DNA of 64,000 nucleotides from Bacteroidota bacterium (GCA_016718035.1 JADKEK010000005.1:248001-312000); one strand, 5' to 3'; positions 16,643 through 25,731 are shown, counted from the first letter of the stretch. Translations and numbers: made by a program. Notes: generated from the letters alone by a model not told the origin.

Positions 16643-17092
16643 TCATTTAGGGCAGCTTCCAGGTCGGCTACAATAATTTTTTTTCATTTTCAGCATAGCC
16701 ATCATTACTTTTTGGGATTTATTTCTATCGGGATCGCTCATCAATTTACCTAGCGCGTCGGGAATAATTTGCCACGACAAGCCGAATTTATCTACCAGCC
16801 AACCACACATGGATTCTTCGCCACCAGCAGTTAAAGCATTCCAATAGTAATCTACTTCTTCCTGATTTTTACAATTTACCATAAACGAAATGGCGGGAGT
16901 TAATGGAAATTTTGGACCACCGTTTAGAAAATTAATTTTTTGCCCTTCAATTTTCATCGAAGCTGTTAGTACTTCTCCTTCAGGATAATACGATTTATGC
17001 AAAACCTCTGCATTTTTAAAAACTGAACAATAAAATTCAATTGCTTCGGCTACTTTGCCATTGAACCATAATACAGGAGTAACTATATGCAT
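16643..17092 (-). CDS. VOC-superfamily protein (PhnB / 3-dmu-9_3-mt type)
   Basis: 149 residues, one full PhnB-type domain: TPVLWFNGKVAEAIEFYCSV at the start, FLNGGPKFPLTPAISFMVNC in the middle, and CGWLVDKFGLSWQIIPDALG near the end, the last being the hallmark of this branch. These proteins have the glyoxalase/bleomycin-resistance fold; most have no demonstrated reaction. The C terminus has an unusual Cys/Pro-rich end (NYCSRPGSCPK). The upstream gene is the B1 metallo-beta-lactamase, 116 bases away, with no sign of coupling. Confidence 0.85.
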   Translation of the reverse strand: MHIVTPVLWFNGKVAEAIEFYCSVFKNAEVLHKSYYPEGEVLTASMKIEGQKINFLNGGPKFPLTPAISFMVNCKNQEEVDYYWNALTAGGEESMCGWLVDKFGLSWQIIPDALGKLMSDPDRNKSQKVMMAMLKMKKNYCSRPGSCPK

Positions 17093-17208
17093 AACACCAA
17101 ATTTAAAAACATGAAAAAAACAAAGTTAATATTCAATTATATTCTATTGGAAGGGAAATACGGCTAAATATAGGTGTTATTGCGACAAAGTTGGAAGGAA
17201 TAGTACTG

Positions 17209-17931
17209 TTACAACTTATTTGACCTATTGTATTTACGAATTAACTTTTTTGTGTACTTTAAACTTTTGGTACTTTCCCAACTATAATGACCGGGAATAA
17301 TATATTCAGGATGTTTATACTTTTTTTCAACCTTCTTCACTGAGCGTTTCCATGACGACATGCTGGCATCACCGATATAACCTATTGATGGCGTTTTGGT
17401 GCTTTTTACAAAACAACCTCCATACAACACTTTTTGAAGCGGAAACCATACCACAATATTATCAGGTGTATGACCGGCACCGGGATAAAATGTTTCGAAC
17501 GTGTAATTGCCTATTTTAAAAGTTGTGTCGCTATAAATAATATGTTCAGCTAATTCTTCATCCTTTAGTTTACCCAACTCATACGTTTTCAAATAAGAAT
17601 AGGTTTTTATTCCTTTTGATGCCAGATAAGTTAACCCTTCTGTTCTATCTGCATGATAATGGGTTGAAATACTCATTACCACTTTTTTATTGTGCCGGGC
17701 CATGATGGTATCCAGCAAAGGCTGCAGTTGCGTAGAGTCCCAAGGGGTGTCAAACAATACCACTCCTTCGTTGGTGACCAAATACATGCTGTTTGATGGA
17801 ACAACTTCATCATCCATTACTTTTTTGGTCGTATACACGTAAAAATTGGTCGTGAGGGGAGTTATTTCCAGCTGCTGAGCCTGCACCAAACCGGATAGCA
17901 AACCTATAAATACTATTAATATAAATCTCAT
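17209..17931 (-). CDS. Subclass B1 metallo-beta-lactamase
   Basis: 240 residues with a signal peptide ending at V-Q-A-Q (about residue 19), so periplasmic. All six B1 zinc ligands are present: His91, His93 and His154 (STHYHADRTEG; GAGHTPDN), and Asp95, Cys173 and His215 (LYGGCFVKS; IIPGHYSW). Lys176, three residues after the Cys, is the substrate-carboxylate-binding Lys of most B1 enzymes. At the position of the usual Asn after it, a Tyr is present (SIGYIGDAS). The length fits chromosomal enzymes of Flavobacteriia such as BlaB and IND. Hydrolysis of penicillins and carbapenems is predicted, not shown. The gene stands alone with no mobile element. Confidence 0.9.
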   Translation of the reverse strand: MRFILIVFIGLLSGLVQAQQLEITPLTTNFYVYTTKKVMDDEVVPSNSMYLVTNEGVVLFDTPWDSTQLQPLLDTIMARHNKKVVMSISTHYHADRTEGLTYLASKGIKTYSYLKTYELGKLKDEELAEHIIYSDTTFKIGNYTFETFYPGAGHTPDNIVVWFPLQKVLYGGCFVKSTKTPSIGYIGDASMSSWKRSVKKVEKKYKHPEYIIPGHYSWESTKSLKYTKKLIRKYNRSNKL

Positions 17932-18045
17932 CGCATTAAATTATGGGTACAAACGAATAGGGCATTATTTATATTGTTTTGATTGGGACGAATGTTACAA
18001 AACCGGTTTGCGGATGACCCATTTCACTAAACTAGAGATTAATCC

Positions 18046-19359
18046 TTACAATTTTATGAAAGTGTATTTTGTATTACCTGCAGACGGAAGATTTAAAAAG
18101 TAGATACCCTGAGGCAAATTACTTATTTGAATAGCAAATTGATTATCCATAGTTTTGGTTGTAATTAAAACACCATTTAAATTATAAATTTCAACTGTTG
18201 CTCCGGGTGTACCATTCAAAACATAAATAATATTTGTTGCCGGATTTGGAAAAACCTGAACACCATTTTCATTTTGTTCTGTTATTGCATTTGGCATATA
18301 GGATTCAGCATAACCAATATCCCAGAAATAATTTTCTAAATCCACAATTTCCGATTTATCACGGCCGGTATACCACATTTTAAATTTACCTGAATTTTCA
18401 TCGTAAATTACGGTTGGATGTGCTGCCCAGAAGGCATCCCAGCTTCCGGGTTCACCAATTTTCAGTACCGGATTTAAAGTGCTTTTAGTAAATGTAATGG
18501 CATCGTTTGAAATTGCATATCCTACTTGAAAGTTTTCTATATCCCAACTGTTTAACATGGAATAAAAAAGATGATAAAAAGAACCTATTTTCACCACACT
18601 TGGTTCGGCTACAACAACTGAATCGTAATTATCCTGGGTTCCGGCTTCAACTATCGGATAGGGGTAAATAGTCCAATTAATACCATCGGTTGATATTGCA
18701 TAACCAATATTACCCTTGCCATCTGTTTCCTGACCATTAATTACTAAGTCGCTTGCAGTAAACCACATTTTGTAGGTAAACTCATCATAAATTACACAAG
18801 GACTGGAAATAAAAGTGTTAAACCATTCATCTGGATTACCGGGCGACATTACCGGATTGCCTTCATATTTTGTCCAGTTTAATCCATCAGGCGAATAAGC
18901 ATATCCAAAATGATGGTCATTTATTGGGAGGCACCTGGATTTTCTACCAGCATACCACATTTTATATCGTTGTTCAGGCGGTGCACTTTCATCTTTAATA
19001 ACTGTTGGCGTTTCCACTCCATCAGCGTCAAACATACTGGTATCCGGATTAATATTTAATACAGGATTGTTTGCATATTCATTCCAATTAATTCCGTCGA
19101 TTGACCATGCATATCCTATCCGCACATGTGGGCAATCGTCAAAAGCGCTAACCCAGCCTACGCCTGCATACCACATTTTAAGTGTGTCGTTGTCCAGCAT
19201 TACAAAGGGGTCGCCTGTTGCCAGGCCTTTCCAATCGGGAAAAGTGGCACTTCGTTCAAGCACAGGTGATGGGTGTTTCACCCAAGTGGTTTGTGCGGAA
19301 ATATTTTGTTCAAATATCAGGCAACAAAAAAATAATATATGGAAAATTAATAAACGCAT
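18046..19359 (-). CDS. Secreted T9SS five-bladed-propeller glycosidase-like protein (GH43/GH130-like)
   Basis: 437 residues. A signal peptide ends at N-I-S-A-Q. Five blade-like repeats include YAWSIDGINWNEYANNPVL, YAYSPDGLNWTKYEGNPVM and YAISTDGINWTIYPYPIV, each followed by a KMWYAG or KMWFTA strand. These are propeller repeats shared by GH43, GH32 and GH130 proteins; an Asp/Glu pair of a glycosidase or phosphorylase active site cannot be fixed by eye. The C terminus is a T9SS sorting domain (VFPNPATNIIYVLNG). It is closer to the paralogue starting at 38002 than to the one starting at 5211. Confidence 0.75.
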   Translation of the reverse strand: MRLLIFHILFFCCLIFEQNISAQTTWVKHPSPVLERSATFPDWKGLATGDPFVMLDNDTLKMWYAGVGWVSAFDDCPHVRIGYAWSIDGINWNEYANNPVLNINPDTSMFDADGVETPTVIKDESAPPEQRYKMWYAGRKSRCLPINDHHFGYAYSPDGLNWTKYEGNPVMSPGNPDEWFNTFISSPCVIYDEFTYKMWFTASDLVINGQETDGKGNIGYAISTDGINWTIYPYPIVEAGTQDNYDSVVVAEPSVVKIGSFYHLFYSMLNSWDIENFQVGYAISNDAITFTKSTLNPVLKIGEPGSWDAFWAAHPTVIYDENSGKFKMWYTGRDKSEIVDLENYFWDIGYAESYMPNAITEQNENGVQVFPNPATNIIYVLNGTPGATVEIYNLNGVLITTKTMDNQFAIQISNLPQGIYFLNLPSAGNTKYTFIKL

Positions 19360-19373
19360 TTACAAATTAAAGG

Positions 19374-19411
19374 TAATAAAAAAATCCACCTAAAAGATGG
19401 ATTTTTTATTA
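19374..19411 (-). terminator. Bidirectional intrinsic terminator
   Basis: Inverted repeat with arms of about 14 bases (TAATAAAAAAATCCA and TGGATTTTTTATTA) around a 9-base loop; A-tracts and T-tracts form the arms. It lies 16 bases after the stop of the rhodanese fusion gene and should end its transcript. Confidence 0.75.
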
Positions 19412-19426
19412 CTCAACAATATATTA

Positions 19427-20851
19427 TTATAACATCGTAGATGGGCAAACATAGTCGGTAATTTTAAATTTACCCGACGATTTTATTGAAGCAAATCCAC
19501 CATCAACATCAATTAAATTATTGTAACCACGAGCCTTTAAGATAGACGCAAATACCATCGACCGATATCCACCTGCACAATGCACGTAATAGGTTTTATT
19601 TTTATCTACTGCGGTCATGCTATTATTGACATAATCTAATGGAGCATTAATGGCATTTACAATATGTTCTGAATCGTATTCGCTTTTTTTGCGAACATCT
19701 AAAATATTAATGTCAGGATTTGCTACCTCCGCTGCTGCAAATTCCGCTACAGAAACAGTAGGGATAGATTCGGTTTCTTTGCCTGCATTTATCCAGGCAT
19801 CAATACCGCCATCTAAATAACCGATGGCATTGTCGTAACCAACACGCGCCAATCTAGTAATTACTTCGTCTTCACGACCAGGTTCAGTAATGAGTAATAT
19901 TTCCTGTTTGATATCCGGAACCAAGGTTCCAACCCAAACAGCAAAACTTCCGTTTATACCAATATTAATTGAATTAGGAATAAATGCTTTTGCAAATTTT
20001 TGTGCTGCACGTGTATCAATAATTAATGCATGTGTTTCGTTTGCTACCACTTCAAATTCTGTAACATTTAATGCTTTTTTACCACGAGCCATTACATCAT
20101 CAATTGCATCATAGCCATTAATATTCATTAAAACATTTTTAGGAAAATATCCAGGAGGTGGCATTAATCCATTTAATAATTCATTAATAAATATTTCTTT
20201 TGTGATGCCCGGACGTAAAGCACTGTTTGTTTTTTTCTGATTGCCCAGGGTATCGGAAGTTTCTTTGCTTAAATTTTTACCACAAGCACTACCTGCACCG
20301 TGAGCAGGATATACAATAAGGTCATCGCTTAAAGGCAATATTTTATTTTGCAGTGATTCGTATAAATGTGCTGCCAGCTTTTCCTGAGTAAGGTCCGCAA
20401 TTACATGCTGAGCTAAATCGGGGCGACCAACATCGCCAATAAATAAGGTGTCACCTGTAAATATGGCGGTTTCTTTTCCTGTTTCATCACTTAATAAAAA
20501 GCAGCTGCTTTCCATGGTATGGCCGGGAGTATGCAGTAATTTAATAGTAGCATTACCTAACTTAAATACTTGTCCGTCTTCACCAATCAATGCCTCGAAT
20601 CCGGTTTTCATTTTGGTTGGACCATACACAATTTGTGCTCCGGTTTTTTTGGATAGGTCCACATGACCTGAAACGAAATCGGCGTGAAAATGTGTTTCAA
20701 AAATATATTTGATTTTACTTCCACGAGCATTTGCCATATCTATATATGGTTGTACTTCACGTAGTGGGTCAATTATGGCTGCTTCGCCGTTGCTTTCAAT
20801 ATAGTAGGCTCCCTGTGCAAGGCAGCCGGTATAAATTTGTTCAACTTTCAT
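19427..20851 (-). CDS. Persulfide-dioxygenase-like MBL-fold protein fused to two rhodanese domains
   Basis: 474 residues. Residues 1-240 are an ETHE1/BLH-type metallo-hydrolase domain: FETHFHADFVSGH (His54, His56, Asp58), TPGHTMESS (His111), FTGDTLFIGDVGRPDL (Asp134) and VYPAHGAGSACGKN. Two rhodanese domains follow. The first (about 265-360) has LLITEPGRE where the catalytic Cys loop should be and is probably inactive; the second has active Cys425 in YYVHCAGGYRSM. The family oxidises glutathione or protein persulfides to sulfite and moves sulfane sulfur, so a role in sulfide detoxification in the cytoplasm is likely. Confidence 0.88.
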   Translation of the reverse strand: MKVEQIYTGCLAQGAYYIESNGEAAIIDPLREVQPYIDMANARGSKIKYIFETHFHADFVSGHVDLSKKTGAQIVYGPTKMKTGFEALIGEDGQVFKLGNATIKLLHTPGHTMESSCFLLSDETGKETAIFTGDTLFIGDVGRPDLAQHVIADLTQEKLAAHLYESLQNKILPLSDDLIVYPAHGAGSACGKNLSKETSDTLGNQKKTNSALRPGITKEIFINELLNGLMPPPGYFPKNVLMNINGYDAIDDVMARGKKALNVTEFEVVANETHALIIDTRAAQKFAKAFIPNSINIGINGSFAVWVGTLVPDIKQEILLITEPGREDEVITRLARVGYDNAIGYLDGGIDAWINAGKETESIPTVSVAEFAAAEVANPDINILDVRKKSEYDSEHIVNAINAPLDYVNNSMTAVDKNKTYYVHCAGGYRSMVFASILKARGYNNLIDVDGGFASIKSSGKFKITDYVCPSTML

Positions 20852-21054
20852 ATGAGTTAATTATTTAGTATGCAAAGATGATATGGTGAAATGGTAATTT
20901 CGGTTACTTTTGTTACAGAGCTGTTTTTTTGCATAATCTTCCTTTCGGCCTTGCCGCTGTCAGATTTACCACAAAGTTAAGTTGGGCATTCATCAAAAAA
21001 GCTGACAAAAATCATCAAAAAGGAGAAAACAATGTCTGAAAACAAAAAGTTCCA

Positions 21055-21068
21055 AGCCTCGTAAGGCT
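21055..21068 (-). terminator. Weak hairpin with T-rich tract after the AHSA1/membrane-protein pair
   Basis: Arms AGCCT and AGGCT with a 4-base loop; on the minus strand a CTTTTTGTTTT tract follows six bases later. It sits 15 bases past the stop at 21083. The stem is short, so this is a low-confidence terminator. Confidence 0.3.
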
Positions 21069-21082
21069 GCTCTTTGCTTATT

Positions 21083-21484
21083 TTAATTATTTGATGCGGA
21101 GTTGTTGTTAAATGCCCATTGAATTAAACCGGGTATTAATTTATAATTACAAATAATAAACAACAGCAACAAAATAAAATAAAGGCCATTTAGGTGCAGA
21201 AAACTTATGGAAAAGGAGTAATAATATGTTTTGTTGCCTATAACAAAAACGGAAGGAAAAAATAACCCTATTACCAAAACTACCAATGTGGTAAATAAGC
21301 TAGCAGGGTTTTTAAATAAAAACGATATTCCAACAAAAATTAGTAAAACAACATGCACCTGATATTCAAAGGTAAAGTTATTACCACTTATTAATCTGGT
21401 TATAATGGTATAAGCTGTAACTAAAATAAAAAGGAAAACAGGTAAATAGGTTTGAATGGTTTTAATTAAATTATTTTTCAGCAT
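21083..21484 (-). CDS. Small four-helix membrane protein, unknown
   Basis: 133 residues with about four hydrophobic helices (LPVFLFILVTAYTIITRLI; VHVVLLIFVGISFLF; SLFTTLVVLVIGLFF; GLYFILLLLFIICNY). I do not recognise a family. Its ATG lies inside the end of the upstream AHSA1 gene (14-base overlap), so the two are translationally coupled. A DoxX-like role would be a guess by analogy with the AHSA1-DoxX pair at 41.3-42.1 kb; the sequence lacks clear DoxX motifs. Confidence 0.65.
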   Translation of the reverse strand: MLKNNLIKTIQTYLPVFLFILVTAYTIITRLISGNNFTFEYQVHVVLLIFVGISFLFKNPASLFTTLVVLVIGLFFPSVFVIGNKTYYYSFSISFLHLNGLYFILLLLFIICNYKLIPGLIQWAFNNNSASNN

Positions 21485-21875
21485 AAGCTTTAAAATTATC
21501 TAATATAGCCTGCCAACCTGCTTGTTGCATTTCAACGCTGTTTTCGGTTTCTGCATCAAATGTTTCAGTAATTTCAACCACATTATTTATTGCCTTAAAT
21601 GTTATACTTACCTTTCTACCATCAGACATCCGATATTCAATTAATTGATGTTCAATAATATTTGTATAAATACCATTAAAGTCGAAACTGAAACTACCAT
21701 CACGAGCCGCCATTGTTGTTGTAAATTCACCGCCTTCGCGTAAATCATTTTCTGCATCCGGTACATGCCAATCGTCGGATGCCGAGCACCATTGTTTAAT
21801 ATGTTCAGGTAAATTCCAGCAATCCCAAACTTTTGAGATAGATGCGTGGACAGAAGTGGATACGGTTATTGTCAT
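21471..21875 (-). CDS. SRPBCC/AHSA1-type START-like protein
   Basis: 134 residues forming a single Bet v1/START-like domain: TVSTSVHASISKVWDCWNLP, HIKQWCSASDDWHVPDAEND, LREGGEFTTTMAARDGS, and the closing helix QMQQAGWQAILDNFKAYAEK-like end. These proteins bind hydrophobic small molecules; the Hsp90-activator name of the family does not imply that role here. It is coupled by overlap to the membrane protein downstream. No ArsR regulator adjoins it, unlike the two other AHSA1 modules in the window. Confidence 0.85.
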   Translation of the reverse strand: MTITVSTSVHASISKVWDCWNLPEHIKQWCSASDDWHVPDAENDLREGGEFTTTMAARDGSFSFDFNGIYTNIIEHQLIEYRMSDGRKVSITFKAINNVVEITETFDAETENSVEMQQAGWQAILDNFKAYAEK

Positions 21876-21901
21876 AACTTGGATTTTGAAAATTTTATGC
21901 C

Positions 21902-22543
21902 TTATTTAATTAATTGCTTTAATGGATTTCCGATATATACTCCGGCAACGGCAATATCTTTTACAACAACTGCTCCCATTCCAACAGTTGTATCTGATGG
22001 AATATTAACACCTTGTTTAACAGCAACATTGGTTCCGATATAAACCTGGTCGCCAAATGCACAGTTGCCGCTGATATTGGCTGCCGGTGCGGTAGTAAAA
22101 TAATCACCAATAAAACAGTCGTGACCAATAGTGGTATGTAAATTCAGGTGTGCGTGTTTGCCAATTGTAATATTGCAAGTTAAAATAGTACCTGCAGTTA
22201 TGATACTACCTTCACCAATTTGCACCCATGATGACATGACAACATTTGGGTGAATAATTGTAGCATAAGTTGTGTTTGCAGGTAATGATGTTACAATCTT
22301 TTTTCTTGCAGCAGGATCGCCTATTGCCACAACTACATCATAATTTTCAGGTATAAATGCGGATTGACGAATTACCTGAATGCCCATTACTTCCGATGTT
22401 GTGTAATGCTCATCGCCAACCATAAAACAAGTTGAAGCAGCCGCATCTTTACCTTCGGCTTTCATAGCATCAATTAAACAACAATAGGTTTCACGGCCAA
22501 AACCTCCTGTTCCAAAAATGCAAATATTTTTATTGAATGCCAT
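21902..22543 (-). CDS. NeuD-like sugar O-acetyltransferase (left-handed beta helix)
   Basis: 213 residues. The N terminus (KNICIFGTGGFGRETYCCLID) is the small nucleotide/substrate-binding domain of NeuD/PglD-type enzymes. Residues 95-205 are hexapeptide repeats of a left-handed beta helix (VVMSSWVQIGEGSIITAGTI; HLNLHTTIGHDCFIGD) with catalytic His in TTIGHDC. Family members acetylate sialic acid or amino-sugar nucleotides with acetyl-CoA. No sugar-biosynthesis cluster is adjacent, so the acceptor is uncertain. Confidence 0.88.
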   Translation of the reverse strand: MAFNKNICIFGTGGFGRETYCCLIDAMKAEGKDAAASTCFMVGDEHYTTSEVMGIQVIRQSAFIPENYDVVVAIGDPAARKKIVTSLPANTTYATIIHPNVVMSSWVQIGEGSIITAGTILTCNITIGKHAHLNLHTTIGHDCFIGDYFTTAPAANISGNCAFGDQVYIGTNVAVKQGVNIPSDTTVGMGAVVVKDIAVAGVYIGNPLKQLIK

Positions 22544-22637
22544 GCTCGATTGCTTTAGATATTCAAAGGTAATTAATAATGATTACTTCTAAAATACTAA
22601 TAACTCAACCGAACCAATTGTTACAACCAATAATATT

Positions 22638-23129
22638 TTAAGCCATCCTCGTTAATTGCATCTCCCAATTCCATTCCCATGTAAGTCCATTATCTGCTGA
22701 AAACGCCTGCGACCAAATGGGTTGTTCGGGATTGGTTGCGTCCCATTGATATAAAACAATAATGGGTATGCCATTAAAATTATCGGTAGCATATAATTTC
22801 CCTAATCCATTTTCAAATGAGCCGGTAACAGGATGTTCATCCATTTTACAACTGGATGTATCGGTCCAATATACTTTCCACAATTTTGTTTCGGGATTAA
22901 ATAAACGAATTGCCATACCTTCAAATGGCTGTTTATCAAAGGTTGCAAAGTAACGTTCCATATTGCCAAAACCATTCAGGGTTTTAACCATATGTATTTC
23001 TGAATCAAATGTTGTCCAATCGGTGCAATTGGATAAACGTGCAACTAGTTTTCTGTTTTTCACCTGCCATTTTCCGACTAAAAAGTCAAAATCATTTTCG
23101 CTTGATGTGGCTGAAGCAATTATTTCCAT
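22638..23129 (-). CDS. DUF1579-like protein, unknown function
   Basis: 163 residues. The pattern FDFLVGKWQVKNRKLVARL, followed by an aromatic-rich beta segment (LFNPETKLWKVYWTD) and a closing WSQAFSADNGLTWEWNWEM, is that of small beta-barrel, lipocalin-like proteins annotated DUF1579 or similar. No signal peptide is present, so it is cytoplasmic. It starts 2 bases after the stop of the M1-like gene and is surely in its transcript. Ligand and function are unknown. Confidence 0.65.
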   Translation of the reverse strand: MEIIASATSSENDFDFLVGKWQVKNRKLVARLSNCTDWTTFDSEIHMVKTLNGFGNMERYFATFDKQPFEGMAIRLFNPETKLWKVYWTDTSSCKMDEHPVTGSFENGLGKLYATDNFNGIPIIVLYQWDATNPEQPIWSQAFSADNGLTWEWNWEMQLTRMA

Positions 23130-23131
23130 AA

Positions 23132-25699
23132 TTATTTTTGTATTAAGGTTAAATATTGTTGTTCAAATGTGTCAATTGCAACTAATGTATTGCTGTCGTT
23201 CTGATAAGTTGTTTTCAGTTTTTCAAAAACCGATTTTATTTGTTCGTCAGGTATTTTTGATAATAATACTACATAGTTAAAAACGGTATTGATATCACCT
23301 TCCTGTATGGCATTTTCGAATCGGGTAAGCAATAACGGTAAAACATCGCTGCCTCTGTTGAGTGCAACAATAGTTTCTACGGCAACTACCCGATAATCCC
23401 AAACCGGTGGAGTTGGCAAATACCATCTACTTAAATAAACATCCTGAAGTGCATGATAGGCTATATCATACCCCCTTGGGTCACCTAATTCTTTTAATCC
23501 TGAAAGGGCACTCATTAAACTTTGATTTTTCCAGGAAGGTCTCGAAGGTAAATTGGCAAGTGCATCAAAAGCTTTTTCACTTTTAGTTTTACCTAATGCT
23601 ATTGCAGCAGCATTTACAACCCTATCGCTCGTGTTTTGTAATGCATTGATATAAATATCTGCATACGCAACATTTTTTGTTAGTCCTAAAAAACGAATTG
23701 CTGCAGCTGAGACCCACGAACTGTCCTGTTTGATTAATTGTAACAACATATTTGTTGTTGGTTCATCTAATTTTACAGCTTCAGTGCTACCCCAAGGAAC
23801 TAAAATGTTTTGCAATTGTGTTAACGTAATTAATTTGAATCGCCAATACGTATTGCTTAAAATAATCTCTCTATAATGGGATAAAATATTTTCTTTAGTA
23901 GCAAGAGATGTAGTATCGTTTTGCGCAATTGTGGTTAATGCATTTAATGCAGATTGCCGACCCAATACATCGCTGTCAAATTGTAACTGATAAATTAAAT
24001 CCTCCAATGATTTTTCGAAAGTCACCTGTTTGAGCCATGTACTTTCATAATCAAAATTCACCAATTTGGGTTTTTCGTTCATTGAAAAAATAAAATTTGT
24101 TTCTTTTTTTGGCTCTATATTTATCTCATAAATTTTATTGTTAATAGCAATTTCCATTTTCCCTTTAAAAAAAGTTGTTTGCTTGTAAGTGGTTATGCTA
24201 TCAAAGCCCTGAGTTTGTTTTACTTTTAAAGTAAATAATTTATTTTCTGCATCATAGTCTTGCTGCACTTCAAAAATAGGATGCCCGGTTTGATACACCC
24301 ATTGATCAAAAAACCATGCAATGGGTTTCCTGGTAGTTTTTTCAATTGTGGTAATTAAATTTTCAGTGGTAACCGATGTGTTGGCATAAGTTGTTAAATA
24401 TTCCTGAATAACCGATTTAAATTGTGTTTCACCTAATTCCTTATGCAACATTCGCATTACAGCTGATGCATGAAAATAAGGCGTATTGCTGTTTATAAAA
24501 TTATAGATGTTATTCGTATCAGTATTTACTAATGCTTGTCGCACACTATAGTCCCAATCGAAAAAATACGTACTTTGGTCGTATGCGTGTTGCCATAATA
24601 AAAATTCATCTTTGCCATTTTTATTGGCATTATACAAACCGGAAAAATATCTGGCAAAACCTTTATTTAACCAGATATGATTGGGGTCGTTACAACTAAC
24701 ATAATTACCAAACCATTGTTGCGCTAGCGACTCGCCTTCCAGTCCGTCCCATAAATATAAGAAATCAGCATGTGTCCCAAAATCATCAACCATATTTTCA
24801 GTTTGTATGGCCATTGATGTTGCAGCCATACCCCAAGGAACATCCAAAACAAATACCTGACTATATGTTTCATAAGGGTAAGAAACACCTGTGGTTTTGG
24901 AAAAATAATCTACCATGTCGGGTAATCGCTCAACACTTGCTGTAGTTGCTGCTACCTCATCTGTATAGGTGTAATTATGTAATTGGATATTTCCTGCATA
25001 TTGCCGCACATCACTATATTCTCCAATTACAAATGCGGTTGACCCAGCTGAATAAGGGTGGTTCATAAAATAATGATAGGTGGTACTGCTACCTTTTGTT
25101 GTGGCTTTCACTAAATGGCCATTTGTAATTAAGGTTAATGAACTGTCTATGGTTGTTGTAAATGATGTTGTTCTTATGTCTGCCATATTATTGATATAAG
25201 GTAACCACAAGGGTAAAGAACCATAATCGCAGGCGGACCAAATTTGTCGTTTTTTAGTTGGTTCTGTTTTTGTTGGTTGAAAAAAACGTAAACCCTGTCC
25301 GTTACTTCCGCTTAAAAAATTCGGGTCACTTGTGTTTACCCAATTGGTATGATAATCAATTTTTAATTTTAGCGAATCGCCTGCAGCATAGGTTCTATCA
25401 AGTTGAACTACTATCCCATTATTTTCAGTAAAAAGTAATTGTTGGCTATTATTCGCATATATATTTTGAATAGTGAGTTGTTGTGCGGCTAATGAAATTG
25501 TTGATGTAGGTTGCAGTATGTACATATACAAAGCTGTTGACCCATAAGCTTGTTGTTTCTCCCAGTCAAACGATAATTCAATATCTTGATGTATAATATC
25601 AATTTGCTGAGGTGCCGAGTTTGGTGTTTGGGCAATTATTTCTGTAATGCCTGTTAACACAGCTGACAACACAACTACTAAACGTAATTTGTGTAACAT
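23132..25699 (-). CDS. M1 aminopeptidase homologue with lost active site, plus HEAT-like tail
   Basis: 855 residues with a signal peptide. Residues 30-545 align with M1 aminopeptidases: GAMEN-like ATSMAIQTEN (294-302) and the core LEGESLAQQWFGNYVSCND with HIWLNKGFARYF. Where M1 enzymes have HEXXH-x18-E, this protein has Glu323-Ser324-Leu-Ala-Gln327 and Lys346, so both His zinc ligands, the catalytic Glu and the third ligand Glu are all replaced while the flanking W-F-G-N and G-F-A residues are kept. The C-terminal 300 residues are helical HEAT-like repeats (AIRFLGLTKNVAYADIYINA). A periplasmic binding or scaffold role is inferred; it cannot be a zinc peptidase. Confidence 0.85.
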   Translation of the reverse strand: MLHKLRLVVVLSAVLTGITEIIAQTPNSAPQQIDIIHQDIELSFDWEKQQAYGSTALYMYILQPTSTISLAAQQLTIQNIYANNSQQLLFTENNGIVVQLDRTYAAGDSLKLKIDYHTNWVNTSDPNFLSGSNGQGLRFFQPTKTEPTKKRQIWSACDYGSLPLWLPYINNMADIRTTSFTTTIDSSLTLITNGHLVKATTKGSSTTYHYFMNHPYSAGSTAFVIGEYSDVRQYAGNIQLHNYTYTDEVAATTASVERLPDMVDYFSKTTGVSYPYETYSQVFVLDVPWGMAATSMAIQTENMVDDFGTHADFLYLWDGLEGESLAQQWFGNYVSCNDPNHIWLNKGFARYFSGLYNANKNGKDEFLLWQHAYDQSTYFFDWDYSVRQALVNTDTNNIYNFINSNTPYFHASAVMRMLHKELGETQFKSVIQEYLTTYANTSVTTENLITTIEKTTRKPIAWFFDQWVYQTGHPIFEVQQDYDAENKLFTLKVKQTQGFDSITTYKQTTFFKGKMEIAINNKIYEINIEPKKETNFIFSMNEKPKLVNFDYESTWLKQVTFEKSLEDLIYQLQFDSDVLGRQSALNALTTIAQNDTTSLATKENILSHYREIILSNTYWRFKLITLTQLQNILVPWGSTEAVKLDEPTTNMLLQLIKQDSSWVSAAAIRFLGLTKNVAYADIYINALQNTSDRVVNAAAIALGKTKSEKAFDALANLPSRPSWKNQSLMSALSGLKELGDPRGYDIAYHALQDVYLSRWYLPTPPVWDYRVVAVETIVALNRGSDVLPLLLTRFENAIQEGDINTVFNYVVLLSKIPDEQIKSVFEKLKTTYQNDSNTLVAIDTFEQQYLTLIQK

Positions 25700-25731
25700 A
25701 AAAATAAGTTAAGTGATTAAAAATTTAGGAT

